A stretch of 64,000 nucleotides of DNA, from the NCBI GenBank assembly GCA_963576475.1, contig OY754972.1, forward strand, positions 10,747,062 through 10,811,061, read 5' to 3'. This document shows, piece after piece, positions 54,055 through 64,000 of this stretch (the stretch's first letter is position 1; each line of letters opens with the position of its first letter). The notes beneath the pieces are model-generated. The model was not told where the DNA came from, did no database searches, and saw only the letters and a list, made by a program, of their open reading frames with translations. Source of the stretch: Molanna angustata (Eukaryota > Arthropoda > Insecta > Trichoptera > Molannidae). Both the position numbers and the translations under genes were made by a program.

Positions 54055-57000
54055 CTGGAAATAAATATGTAGCAATTAGCAACAAATTTTGAAAGGGTTG
54101 GAATGTGAAAGAAGCGTGTGGCATGACTTGTGATATAAAAAAATTGTCATGATATGATTTTAAATTATTATAAACCCTTTGAAAAGATCCAAGAAGAAAT
54201 ACAAAATGAATGTCATCAGGATAGGAATGTATTTTATTTGTTTCTCCTTATCTATCATCACCATTGATGGTACCAGTAGCGGCTCTTCCTAAAGGGCTCT
54301 CGGACTCAGCCCTCCCAAACAGTCTGTTCAAAAGATTCCAAAAAATGTATGTAATTAAATCTTGAGAATACATTATTTTTGTAATGAATTTTTGCCATTT
54401 TACGCCTGTAGTATATTTAGCGAAAGTATTTAAATCTACCTGCATTGTAAAGCAAGCAAGATTCTATGAAATATTTCATTCCTCGGGCACAGTCGACTTG
54501 TGCCCGGAGAACCCATACAATTCACGCGACTGCCCGCTGCCGCCGCAGCTCGTCGTATACGCTGAATATATGCCGATTTCGAGCAAAACGGGGCAGTGCC
54601 CGCGAAGGATTATAATAATGTTTTCATTCATTCATAATATTTTGTTGTACATTGCGATGGTCGAACGATAGGATATCGTAATATTAGACAGTTTAAACTA
54701 TAAATCATCCGAAATATATAAGTATTATTTTTTAATTAATTGATACCATAATATTGCAAAAAAAAAACAAAAATGATATTGGACATATAATGTGTAAAAT
54801 CAGGAAGCAGTCTTGCGGCTGTTGCCAGAAGTTTGTTTTCAATTTTGTATGATCAAAATTTAGTAGCTGTCACAAATTATTTTATAATTTATGGATGCAT
54901 TTTATTATAAAGTTTATTAAAAACCCAACCAAATACAGCATAATTGATCAGGTTCACGTTTTAATTTCCGATTAACAAAAGAATTATGGAAAACACTGAT
55001 AATTTTAATATACGAAAATAATATTGTGTCACATATCTGCTTTCTGATTCCTGTTGTAAGTAAATTTCCCTTTCTAGGTAAAATTATAATTTTGAGTCCT
55101 TCTAAGATTTAAGGTCACCAGCCGCCACTGGATGGTACAGTATGATGGTGTCAGTAGTGAGATGGAAGCCTGAACAATTAATGAGTGTTGGTAAAGTGGA
55201 AAGACAACGACCCCGAGGGTGATTCCTTCTCGGTGAAGTGACCAGATAAAAAGAATAACTTTACTGGTCTTTAAGTGGCTTCGGTCCTAAGAAAGGCAGA
55301 TGACAGGAAACATTTAGAGGAGGTTTGCTTAAAGAGGCAATAACAAAGAGGAATGAAGAGAACGATCAAAAAGAAAGAATGATGGTATGTTTGTACCTTT
55401 AAGTCGTCTTGTACAACTTCCTCATCGTCCTTTTCCACAGCTAGATCCCACAACGCCACTTGGTTGTCTTCCCCCGCAGTGGCTAGGACACTGCCCTCAC
55501 TGTGGTGCCATTCTACGGAACTGACGGGTGCCACGTGGTGTTTGAAGCTGACGGCCGGTGCTGCATTTTGGAAGTTTCGAAGGTCCCACACGTGTAGGAG
55601 TCCATCATCACCACCTAATTATTGAACAATATTAATTATAAAATATTAAATTATTAACTTTGTGGTATAGTTATTGCAAATAACTTGAGAAATCACGTGG
55701 GCTATGTAGAGCACAAATTTCCTTGGTTGATATATGTGCAAACTGCCCCCATAGCTGTTAAATAGCCTTAAACATAAAAAATTAAATGATATTTTATTAA
55801 TATAAAAATCAAAGTATTATTATTATTATCATTGGCCAGCATGAGAACTGACGACGGTAATTACACAAGAAAAATTAAAGGCCCGCATTCACATAAGTGG
55901 AAGGGACGTAGAGCATCAGATGGATTTTAGTATTCTATATAGGAATTCATGCACACACATCGGATAATCGGCAATAACAACATTCTTGCTAGGAAACAAA
56001 AATTCGATCTGTACGCTGCACCTTTGAAGACGCTAAGTTTAAATAATAAAAATATTGTTTCTTCTGTATGTATTATTGCAGAATGAATTCTGTACTCTAA
56101 TATTGATATAAGAAGTCATATTATTTAAAGCAAGAAAATACTAAAAACACGGATCGAATGGATGAAAAATAGGACCGAATGCAGAGTCCTACTTAAATAC
56201 TAACCATGTTTTCATTGCACAGTCGCTCACTTAAGTTAGGAGATCACATGGCTTCCTAACTGGAGGATGCTACGAAGTTTTTGTATGAGAATTGCTTTGC
56301 TGAGACATATCTAAATACTTAGCGCATGCACATCAGCGTAAACTAACATTTGCGAATTGTCAAAAAGTAAGGTTGATAGCGAGGAACCTTACGAGTGGTT
56401 TAATACTAAAATACGAGATTTTTCGGTGGATGATGATTTTATCGGCTTCGTTGAATATGTATTTGGTAATTTTGTCAAATTAAATACCAGAGTATTCAGC
56501 GATCCATACGAGATGCCGTAAATTCGGTAGAATTTCAAAAAAATTGTGACATCGAGCTGTCAGTGTGAAGTTGGTTACATATGTTTGTGTTGTTATAGCA
56601 AAAAAACATTTTAAACGTCAGAAAAGAGATAGATAGCTTTCTAAGCCCATAGAAAGCTATATATCTCTTTTCTTCATACACAATAATGTGAAATTCTACG
56701 CCATCGACCTTAAGTTTGGCGTAGTATTTAGTATTTAGTTAGGGATGTCTCTGCAACGCAATTACTAACTTAAGAATACTAAATACTCCAGTGAGGTTGG
56801 AGTTAGTATTTAGGTACCTAGGACTCTGCATTCGGGTCATAATCTTTAAATGTAAAATTAACTATATTGTTCTTTAGGAATTTAAATAACACTTACCACT
56901 AGCAATAAAAGGTTCATTTTTATTCCACGATATGACATTGACATCACTCTGATGTGCATTCTCTGCTGTTAGCATGCATGCTTTGTTTGGTGGAGCTCTC

Positions 57001-60000
57001 GTATCCCATATTCTTATGCTTTTGTCTATAGAACAACTTGCCAACACATTTCTGAAAATTAAAATTATCATGTAATCATTTCATACTGCATTCAAAATTG
57101 TCGCATTAATTTTTTCAATTTAAATATATTTATTTATTTGTATCTTCTTGTACTCATAATTTGTACAGACGGGTTGATTGTTACCAAACGCAATTTCTTC
57201 CAACCAGAGTTGATGTTAATATACAATACAGTGTGTATTATGGTAATAAGGTTATGACATGACAAAAATAAAAAAATATATAATAAAGATAACAGAAGAA
57301 AAGAAAAAAAAAACAAAACAAGATTGAATATAATAACAGTTCATATTGTATTGTCATTTAACTGCAATCAACAAAATAATTTTGTTTAAATTTGACAAAT
57401 CAATAACTTGCACATTCATTATATATTGTAATGAATACACAGACACATTCAACATTTATTCTAAATCGAACAAAGATTGTCGACAGATACTATTCAAGGT
57501 CATATGCCACGATGACACAGAATTAAAGTTATTGCAGTTTTAGTTTCACAGCTTATTTGTATTTATTATTATTACTAAATATCAAAACAAAAACTAAAGT
57601 GTTTTTAATTCTACGTAAAAAGCATATAACTTATTTTTGGTGATAAATTATTTATAATTAACTAGCGGACCCGACAGACATTGTTCTCTCTCTCTTTCTC
57701 TTTCTAAAGCAAATGCATTAGAATTATTATATTGACGAATAAATTCACAAAAAAATATGAAGATACAGAATCCCCTAATAATTGATTCTATTATTTGAGT
57801 TGAATATTTAGAAGTTTGGAGAAAGACTGCTCAAAGAATAATCTTGGTCCATTTTGAATTTTGTCCAGTTATCATTTAAAAAATTTAAAAATGCCATAAG
57901 AATATCTATATGTATTTCAAACAAAATATATATTTATAACCTTATTTTATAGTAAAATATATATTTATAACCTCACTTTACATTACGGATGTTTTTAAAA
58001 TTTTGCTATTAAGAACAGAATATTATATCACAATATAATAATATCACACGATAATATAATGATAATAATATACATAAAACTTAATTATTTAATATAATAT
58101 TCATAAATTAATTAAAATATTTAAACGGAAATATTACGAAACACTACATTGAGATAACTTTGATATACCTACCTATCGTCATAATACCACTTATATTAAT
58201 AAAAAAGAATATACTTGTAAAAAAACTAAATAGCTTTATACAATAATAATAAGAAAATATACAAACAACTTAATAATTTCATGAAATATTAAAAATATGA
58301 AAACAAATACATCAAGTGAGAAAAACATCTGTCATAACCAACATTGCATAATATTATGACATTGGAAGCCAATGTTCTCACTATTCAAAATGCGTATTCC
58401 AAAATATATTTATAACGATTCCCATTTTTGTTATTCTTTTATTAAATTCCTTTTTGTGAATCTAATCCATTCAGGGACTCACATAAACACACAAAAAGTT
58501 TCATCAAAATCGGTTCAGCCGTTTAGGAGGAGTTCAGTGACATACACACGTAGGGAAGAATTATATATATATAAAATAAATAACTTGATAAAGTTAAATC
58601 AGTCTATGTTACAATAAAAGAAATAGTAAATATCTAATTACAAACTAATAAATTAACAGAGGTTACTTAATAGAATAATATTCTTAATATTCATGGTTAA
58701 AGAATTTAAACTGTTGGTAAAGTTTATTCTCTATCATCGCCAATGGCGCTATAGCCCATCATGAGCTAGGTCTTCTCAAGAACTTTCCGCCATTCCAATA
58801 AGTTACACTGATTGCTTTCAAGTATATTTTCTATAGTTTATACCTTTCATTGGGAGACCATTGTATATCTTCTACGGAAAGCGTGTGACCAACAAGAGGT
58901 CTTTGATCGACTGTCCAAATTCCTGCTTCATTAGGCTTCCATATGTGAATGTCTCGTTTGCAATCGCCAGTCGCTAAAACCTACGAAAAGAACATAAAAA
59001 TAAATATTTATTATTTTTTGATACAGTAAGCTACATATAAACTATTGCATAAAATAAACTGAAAAAAAAAAAGAATTACATAAGTGCAATTACATACATC
59101 ATAAAAATAAATAATATATTATCCAATATATTATTTTATTACGTAAATTGACTCACTGGACATAAGCTTGGTAATACCTATTATCGGTAAGATACAAAAG
59201 AGAAAGGCAATTGTGGTTTCACTGGATTCACAAATCCAGGCCCACGAGCACAGGCGACCAGAGTACCAGTCAGAATAGGTGAGCCATACGGGCTTGCGAC
59301 CATGTATACGGGCTTAAGGGACCCCTTTATGACCCAAGTCATGCTCACCATCCTCGGACTGAAACTCCACTCCCCTGGGCAACTAAATCCAATAGGACGC
59401 AGACAATGATACTTTTACCACTCTATCCAGAAGCTCTTTTATTTTACCCCTAGGGAGACCTAGGTCCATAAAGTAGGAATACAAAGACTTTGCGGGCAGG
59501 CCTCTCGTCCCCACCTCTACAGCATATATATTTGTGCTAAAGCCATTTTGAACTCTTTTATCTACCAATTCCTTGTACTTGTTTAGCTTGTATTGGTGGT
59601 CTTTTGGAATATCTGTGTCCCATGGAACATTCAGCTCCACATAAATAACTCTTCAATGAAAGAGTGTGTAAGAGATGAGATGCAGATCTCCTTTGGAAGG
59701 GTATATCTCTCCACTCTTGTATCCATCAGGAAATTCCAGAGGTCTGACTTCTTGTCCTGGTTTTACAAATGTTACAACTGATTGTTTCCATGTGGTTGAT
59801 CCTTTGACGGCATTTCCACCACAAGGCTGGAAGCCCTCACACAATTTCAAGCACCTCATCGTGCCTGTAAGAGAACCTTCCCTCCTGTAGCTGTGCATAT
59901 ATTAAGGCCGTATGCAAATGTGTTTGTAAATAGTAGGTTAATATAAGATGGGGCGCATTTTTCTGTCCCCTGCCCCTGTCTTCTAACTAATTTATGTATA

Positions 60001-60240
60001 ATATCATTATTGTTTACTTACTCCATGTTCGGTTTTACACCAATCAATAGCGAATCCCTCTAATTGATGTCCAGAAAATGTGTAAAGAGGTTTCAATGAG
60101 TCTTCCAAGTTTTCTTTATTGTAACGTTCCAAAAGTGCTGGATTGTCTAATGCCTGTAATTGTTGCGTTATATTCCATATATTGACGTGCCCCAGTTCAG
60201 ACCAGGAAGCGGCTAGAGTCGAGTTTTTAAATGGTGTTGT
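53914..60240 (-). CDS. GRWD1: GRWD1, glutamate-rich WD repeat protein, C-terminal part (5' exons outside window)
   Basis: Five coding exons on the - strand (60240-60022, 58980-58844, 57051-56897, 55614-55397, 54054-53914) join in frame for 289 residues ending in ISVI. GRWD1 (yeast Rrb1) is a nucleolar WD40 protein that escorts ribosomal protein L3 and also binds histones. Seen: [112 protein letters not shown] and [20 protein letters not shown], in family order. The human protein has 446 residues, so about 155 (including the acidic N-terminal region) are missing upstream; no such exon was found between 60241 and 64000. Tail-to-tail with IFT172, stop codons 1.28 kb apart. Confidence 0.95.
54274..55130. 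mobile_element. hAT-like nonautonomous transposon, 857 bp
   Basis: Perfect 8-bp target duplication GATGGTAC at 54266-54273 and 55131-55138. Ends CAGTAGCGGCTCTTCC and, inverted, CAGTGGCGGCTGGTGA. The inside has a GC-rich stretch (CAGTCGACTTGTGCCCGGAG, GGGGCAGTGCCCGCG) near 54480-54605 but no transposase. Lies in a GRWD1 intron. Confidence 0.85.
55397..55614 (-). CDS. GRWD1: GRWD1 coding exon
   Basis: [53 protein letters not shown]; donor GTACAA. Confidence 0.96.
56171..56838. mobile_element. TIR element with internal hairpin
   Basis: Ends GACCGAATGCAGAGTCCTA and, inverted, GACCCGAATGCAGAGTCCTA, with TACTAAC-type subterminal repeats. A hairpin with AGATAGCTTTCTA / TAGAAAGCTATAT lies at 56627-56672. 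GRWD1 intron. Confidence 0.75.
56897..57051 (-). CDS. GRWD1: GRWD1 coding exon
   Basis: [20 protein letters not shown] to [10 protein letters not shown]; donor GTAAGT, phase 1 end. Confidence 0.96.
57125..57300 (-). mobile_element. Non-LTR 3' tail, family F
   Basis: Complement of the family tail: GTATCTTCTTGTACTCATAA, CAATTTCTTCCAACCAGAG. Confidence 0.65.
57660..58575. mobile_element. Dispersed insect repeat (inferred element ends)
   Basis: Starts AACTAGCGGACCCGACAGAC and ends with TCATCAAAATCGGTTCAGCC, GTTTAGGAGGAGTTCAGTGA and an AATTATATATATATA run. Both end motifs are familiar from abundant repeats in moth genomes; the middle is decayed and AT-rich. Confidence 0.5.
58844..58980 (-). CDS. 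GRWD1: GRWD1 coding exon
   Basis: [20 protein letters not shown] then [15 protein letters not shown]; phase 2 end, donor GTATAA. Confidence 0.95.
59170..59898 (-). pseudogene. Retroelement-associated nuclease-like ORF fragment
   Basis: One frame on the - strand, with a single internal stop at 59653-59655: [12 protein letters not shown] stop [49 protein letters not shown] and SASYWIWLSRG. The D...VELTVPWE...KY..L...VEVG.RG pattern recurs in invertebrate retroelement proteins and looks like a PD-(D/E)XK nuclease core; that fold is my inference. In a GRWD1 intron, same strand as the gene. Confidence 0.55.
60022..60240 (-). CDS. GRWD1: GRWD1 coding exon (first in window)
   Basis: [20 protein letters not shown] to [11 protein letters not shown]; 73 codons, phase 0 both ends, donor GTAAGT. 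Start of the WD40 propeller. Confidence 0.93.
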
Positions 60241-60379
60241 CTGAAAAAAATTACAATATTGTATTCAAACATTTGAAACATGAACAATATTATATATTTT
60301 TGTGATCGCATACACATATATTATTATGTAAGCAAACAATGGATATTTTCCCCTGGGGGGAGTCAATGATATTTCTTGG

Positions 60380-60470
60380 CAAACTTATATGTATCTTGTA
60401 CATATATTATAGAACTGAGATATTAGGCATTTAGAGAGCTTTCGATCTGTCATTGGATGGTTTACATAAT
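60380..60470 (-). mobile_element. Family A repeat, partial, at the array edge
   Basis: CGATCTGTCATTGGATGGTT then TACATAATCT matches the family A segment CGATCTGTCATCGG...GGTTTACATGATC and runs straight into the minisatellite. Confidence 0.55.
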
Positions 60471-62624
60471 CTATTATGGATGGATTGATAGGATGGTTTA
60501 CATGATCTCTAATGGATGGATTGATAGGATGGTTAACATGATCTTATGGATGGATTGATAGGATGGTTAACATGATCTTATGGATGGATTGATAGGATGG
60601 TTTACATGATCTTATGGATGGATTGATAGGATGGTTAACATGATCTTATGGATGGATTGATAGGATGGTTAACATGATCTTATGGATGGATTGATAGGAT
60701 GGTTAACATGATCTTATGGATGGATTGATAGGATGGTTTACATGATCTTATGGATGGATTGATAGGATGGTTTACATGATCTTATGGATGGATTGATAGG
60801 ATGGTTTACATGATCTCTTATGGATGGATTGATAGGATGGTTAACATGATCTTATGGATGGATTGATAGGATGGTTTACATGATCTCTTATGGATGGATT
60901 GATAGGATGGTTAACATGATCTTATGGATGGATTGATAGGATGGTTAACATGATCTTATGGATGGATTGATAGGATGGTTAACATGATCTTATGGATGGA
61001 TTGATAGGATGGTTAACATGATCTTATGGATGGATTGATAGGATGGTTTACATGATCTCTTATGGATGGATTGATACGATGGTTAACATGATCTTATGGA
61101 TGGATTGATAGGATGGTTAACATGATCTTATGGATGGATTGATAGGATGGTTAACATGATCTTATGGATGGATTGATAGGATGGTTTACATGATCTCTTA
61201 TGGATGGATTGATAGGATGGTTAACATGATCTTATGGATGGATTGATAGGATGGTTAACATGATCTTATGGATGGATTGATAGGATGGTTAACATGATCT
61301 TATGGATGGATTGATAGGATGGTTAACATGATCTTATGGATGGATTGATAGGATGGTTTACATGATCTCTTATGGATGGATTGATAGGATGGTTAACATG
61401 ATCTTATGGATGGATTGATAGGATGGTTAACATGATCTTATGGATGGATTGATAGGATGGTTAACATGATCTTATGGATGGATTGATAGGATGGTTTACA
61501 TGATCTCTTATGGATGGATTGATAGGATGGTTAACATGATCTTATGGATGGATTGATAGGATGGTTAACATGATCTTATGGATGGATTGATAGGATGGTT
61601 TACATGATCTCTTATGGATGGATTGATAGGATGGTTAACATGATCTTATGGATGGATTGATAGGATGGTTAACATGATCTTATGGATGGATTGATAGGAT
61701 GGTTAACATGATCTTATGGATGGATTGATAGGATGGTTAACATGATCTTATGGATGGATTGATAGGATGGTTAACATGATCTTATGGATGGATTGATAGG
61801 ATGGTTAACATGATCTTATGGATGGATTGATAGGATGGTTAACATGATCTTATGGATGGATTGATAGGATGGTTAACATGATCTTATGGATGGATTGATA
61901 GGATGGTTAACATGATCTTATGGATGGATTGATAGGATGGTTAACATGATCTTATGGATGGATTGATAGGATGGTTAATATGATCTTATGGATGGATTGA
62001 TAGGATGGTTTACATGATCTTATGGATGGATTGATAGGATGGTTAACATGATCTTATGGATGGATTGATAGGATGGTTAATATGATCTTATGGATGGATT
62101 GATAGGATGGTTTACATGATCTTATGGATGGATTGATAGGATGGTTAACATGATCTTATGGATGGATTGATAGGATGGTTTACATGATCTTATGGATGGA
62201 TTGATAGGATGGTTAACATGATCTTATGGATGGATTGATAGGATGGTTAACATGATCTTATGGATGGATTGATAGGATGGTTAACATGATCTTATGGATG
62301 GATTGATAGGATGGTTAACATGATCTTATGGATGGATTGATAGGATGGTTTACATGATCTCTTATGGATGGATTGATAGGATGGTTAACATGATCTTATG
62401 GATGGATTGATAGGATGGTTAACATGATCTTATGGATGGATTGATAGGATGGTTTACATGATCTCTTATGGATGGATTGATAGGATGGTTAACATGATCT
62501 TATGGATGGATTGATAGGATGGTTTACATGATCTCTTATGGATGGATTGATAGGATGGTTTACATGATCTTATGGATGGATTGATAGGATGGTTTACATG
62601 ATCTTATGGATGGATTGATAGGAT
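60453..62624. repeat. 34/36-bp minisatellite, about 60 copies
   Basis: Unit TTATGGATGGATTGATAGGA followed by TGGTTAACATGATC. Two variants: GGTTAAC units are always 34 bp, while a CT insertion (GATCTCTTATGG, 36 bp) occurs only in GGTTTAC units. Lies upstream of the GRWD1 exon at 60240, presumably in an intron. Confidence 0.97.
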
Positions 62625-62625
62625 A

Positions 62626-62752
62626 GACTCGCTCATGCGAGTCACAATAGTAACTACATACAAGCCAAACCAACCTATTCTTACCAAAAGTTTGGTTTGA
62701 ATAGGTTGGTTAGGTTAATATGTAGTTAATATAGCGACTCGCGTAAGCGAGT
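62626..62752. mobile_element. Foldback at the minisatellite's end
   Basis: Arms GACTCGCTCATGCGAGTC / AACTCGCTTACGCGAGTC and AACCAACCTATTC on both sides, about 55 nt each. Confidence 0.75.
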
Positions 62753-62973
62753 TGTATCATATACTGCATTATAATATTTATACCACGGGTCTGAATGTGG
62801 CAAATTGCGATTGTATTATTGTTTATAATTTGCTTTCAAAATTTTATTTTTTTTATAATTTTGTAAGCCTTACCACCAAAAGTTTTTATTTTTCCCGTAA
62901 TATATACACGTTTATCTATCTATTGATATAAAAATTATTGCGATCGGCAAGGGATAGTTCTTGTAAACAATAG

Positions 62974-63745
62974 GCGTGATGACAGTAAGAAAAAATCATT
63001 GAAATTATGATTTTATTAGATAAAATATGTTATAAAGATTTGAAAAAATATATTTATTTTCATTTTAAAAGAGCGAATAATATTAATATTATTAAAATAA
63101 AAATACAAAATATGTTTGTCCGCCATTTTATGTGAAACACCAATCAGAGCGCATGACGTCACCATATTGTCACTGTCAATTGTGTTTGTTACTGTCAACT
63201 GTTGTGTTGTTCGAAATGGCTATTTTTTTCATAACAAGCTATATGGAATATGCTGCTTATTTTTAACATGCTATTTTTATTTATTGATTTATTTGGTTTA
63301 TTTGGGACAATAAACCAAATAATATCGCTATCCGCTCTATTGAATCGTTGACGCATCTGTTATAACACGCACCGAGTATTGTAACGTGGTGGAGAATATT
63401 TAACGTTTCAGAAATAAATAACTTGGTGGCTTTCATTGCTTGATTATAAAATAAAATGATGTAATTATATTGTTTGTGGGAGTTGTACAGTGTTACATGA
63501 GGTTGAAATGGAAATACACAATGTATTATGATGAATCTAATATACATATGGGATAACTGTTATGATTCATATACATATTATGATTAATATATTAAAATAT
63601 GTAATAGGTGTGATGACTGTAAGAAAAAAATCATTGAAATTATGATTTTAAAAAATAAAATAGATTATAAAGATTTAAAAAATGTTTTTTTTTTAATTTA
63701 TAGGAGTGAATAATAATAATATTATAAATATAAAAATACAAAATG
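62974..63745. repeat. Pair of direct repeats about 140 bp long, 633 bp apart
   Basis: GTGATGACAGTAAGAAAAAA, CATTGAAATTATGATTTTA, AAATATAAAAATACAAAATG-type sequence at 62977-63115 and again at 63610-63745. The DNA between contains a GCATGACGTCACCAT stretch near 63152 and nothing coding. Confidence 0.75.
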
Positions 63746-63774
63746 TGTTAGTCATTAATAGAATAATGTGTGTC

Positions 63775-64000
63775 ATTAATAGAATGAAAGTGAACACACT
63801 GAGATGGTTTGGCCACATGGGTAGAATGAATGAGGAACGCCTGACGAAGAAAATATACAATGCGGATAGGAATGGATTGAGAGGCCGGGGCCGCCCAAGA
63901 AAGGGATGGCACGACCATGTGAACGATATTCTGAAAGACGGAAATGTTAGAAGCATGTACAATAGACGAACATGTATGAGACGATGCATGAATGTTGACG
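63775..64000 (+). pseudogene. RTE-type non-LTR fragment, runs off the window
   Basis: [20 protein letters not shown] then [18 protein letters not shown] and RRTCMRRCMNVD; the freshest of the four related copies. Confidence 0.75.

Noticed and set aside
60453..62624. Centromeric satellite or CRISPR
   Set aside because: Short 34-bp units in one 2.2-kb block inside a gene region; no spacers. A minisatellite explains it.
63016..63198. First exon of GRWD1
   Set aside because: The 60-codon - strand frame has no resemblance to the GRWD1 N-terminus and no usable donor in frame.
62974..63745. Solo or short LTR retrotransposon
   Set aside because: No TG...CA ends, primer-binding site, polypurine tract or coding sequence.

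Overview
The window is AT-rich nuclear DNA of an animal, most probably an insect and likely a moth or butterfly. Genes have many short exons with GT/AG introns. Introns and intergenic DNA are packed with tRNA-derived SINEs, non-LTR retrotransposon remains, a Penelope-like element, pogo-like, hAT-like and foldback DNA elements, and several minisatellites. The lepidopteran assignment is inferred from the style of the repeats, not proven. There are no bacterial features.

Three conserved genes were recognised and reconstructed exon by exon. (1) Positions 1-6222, + strand: the last four coding exons of PMS2, the MutL-alpha mismatch-repair subunit; its 5' part lies before the window. (2) Positions 14553-52629, + strand: a complete IFT172 gene (intraflagellar transport complex B), 36 coding exons that join in one open frame of 1709 residues, with N-terminal WD40 repeats and a long TPR-like solenoid. 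(3) Positions 53914-60240, - strand: the last five coding exons of GRWD1 (glutamate-rich WD repeat protein, ribosome assembly), 289 residues; the 5' exons lie beyond the window. PMS2 and IFT172 are in tandem; IFT172 and GRWD1 converge.

Layout: 1-6222 PMS2 end with SINEs, a Penelope fragment, a 59-bp array and a long-TIR MITE in its introns. 6223-14552 intergenic, with an RTE-type fragment, a Penelope-like GIY-YIG fragment, an intact DUF4780-type ORF in a retroelement-like setting and a 62-bp array. 14553-52629 IFT172, whose introns hold nested elements. 52630-53913 the convergent intergenic gap, largely one TIR element. 53914-64000 GRWD1, with a hAT-like element, a retroelement nuclease-like fragment and a 2.2-kb 34-bp minisatellite upstream of the exon at 60240.

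The most unusual feature is in IFT172 intron 24. The last 30 nt of exon 24 ([10 protein letters not shown]), together with its donor and a new upstream AG, is repeated 22 more times downstream, so the intron carries 22 potential in-frame 10-codon microexons.
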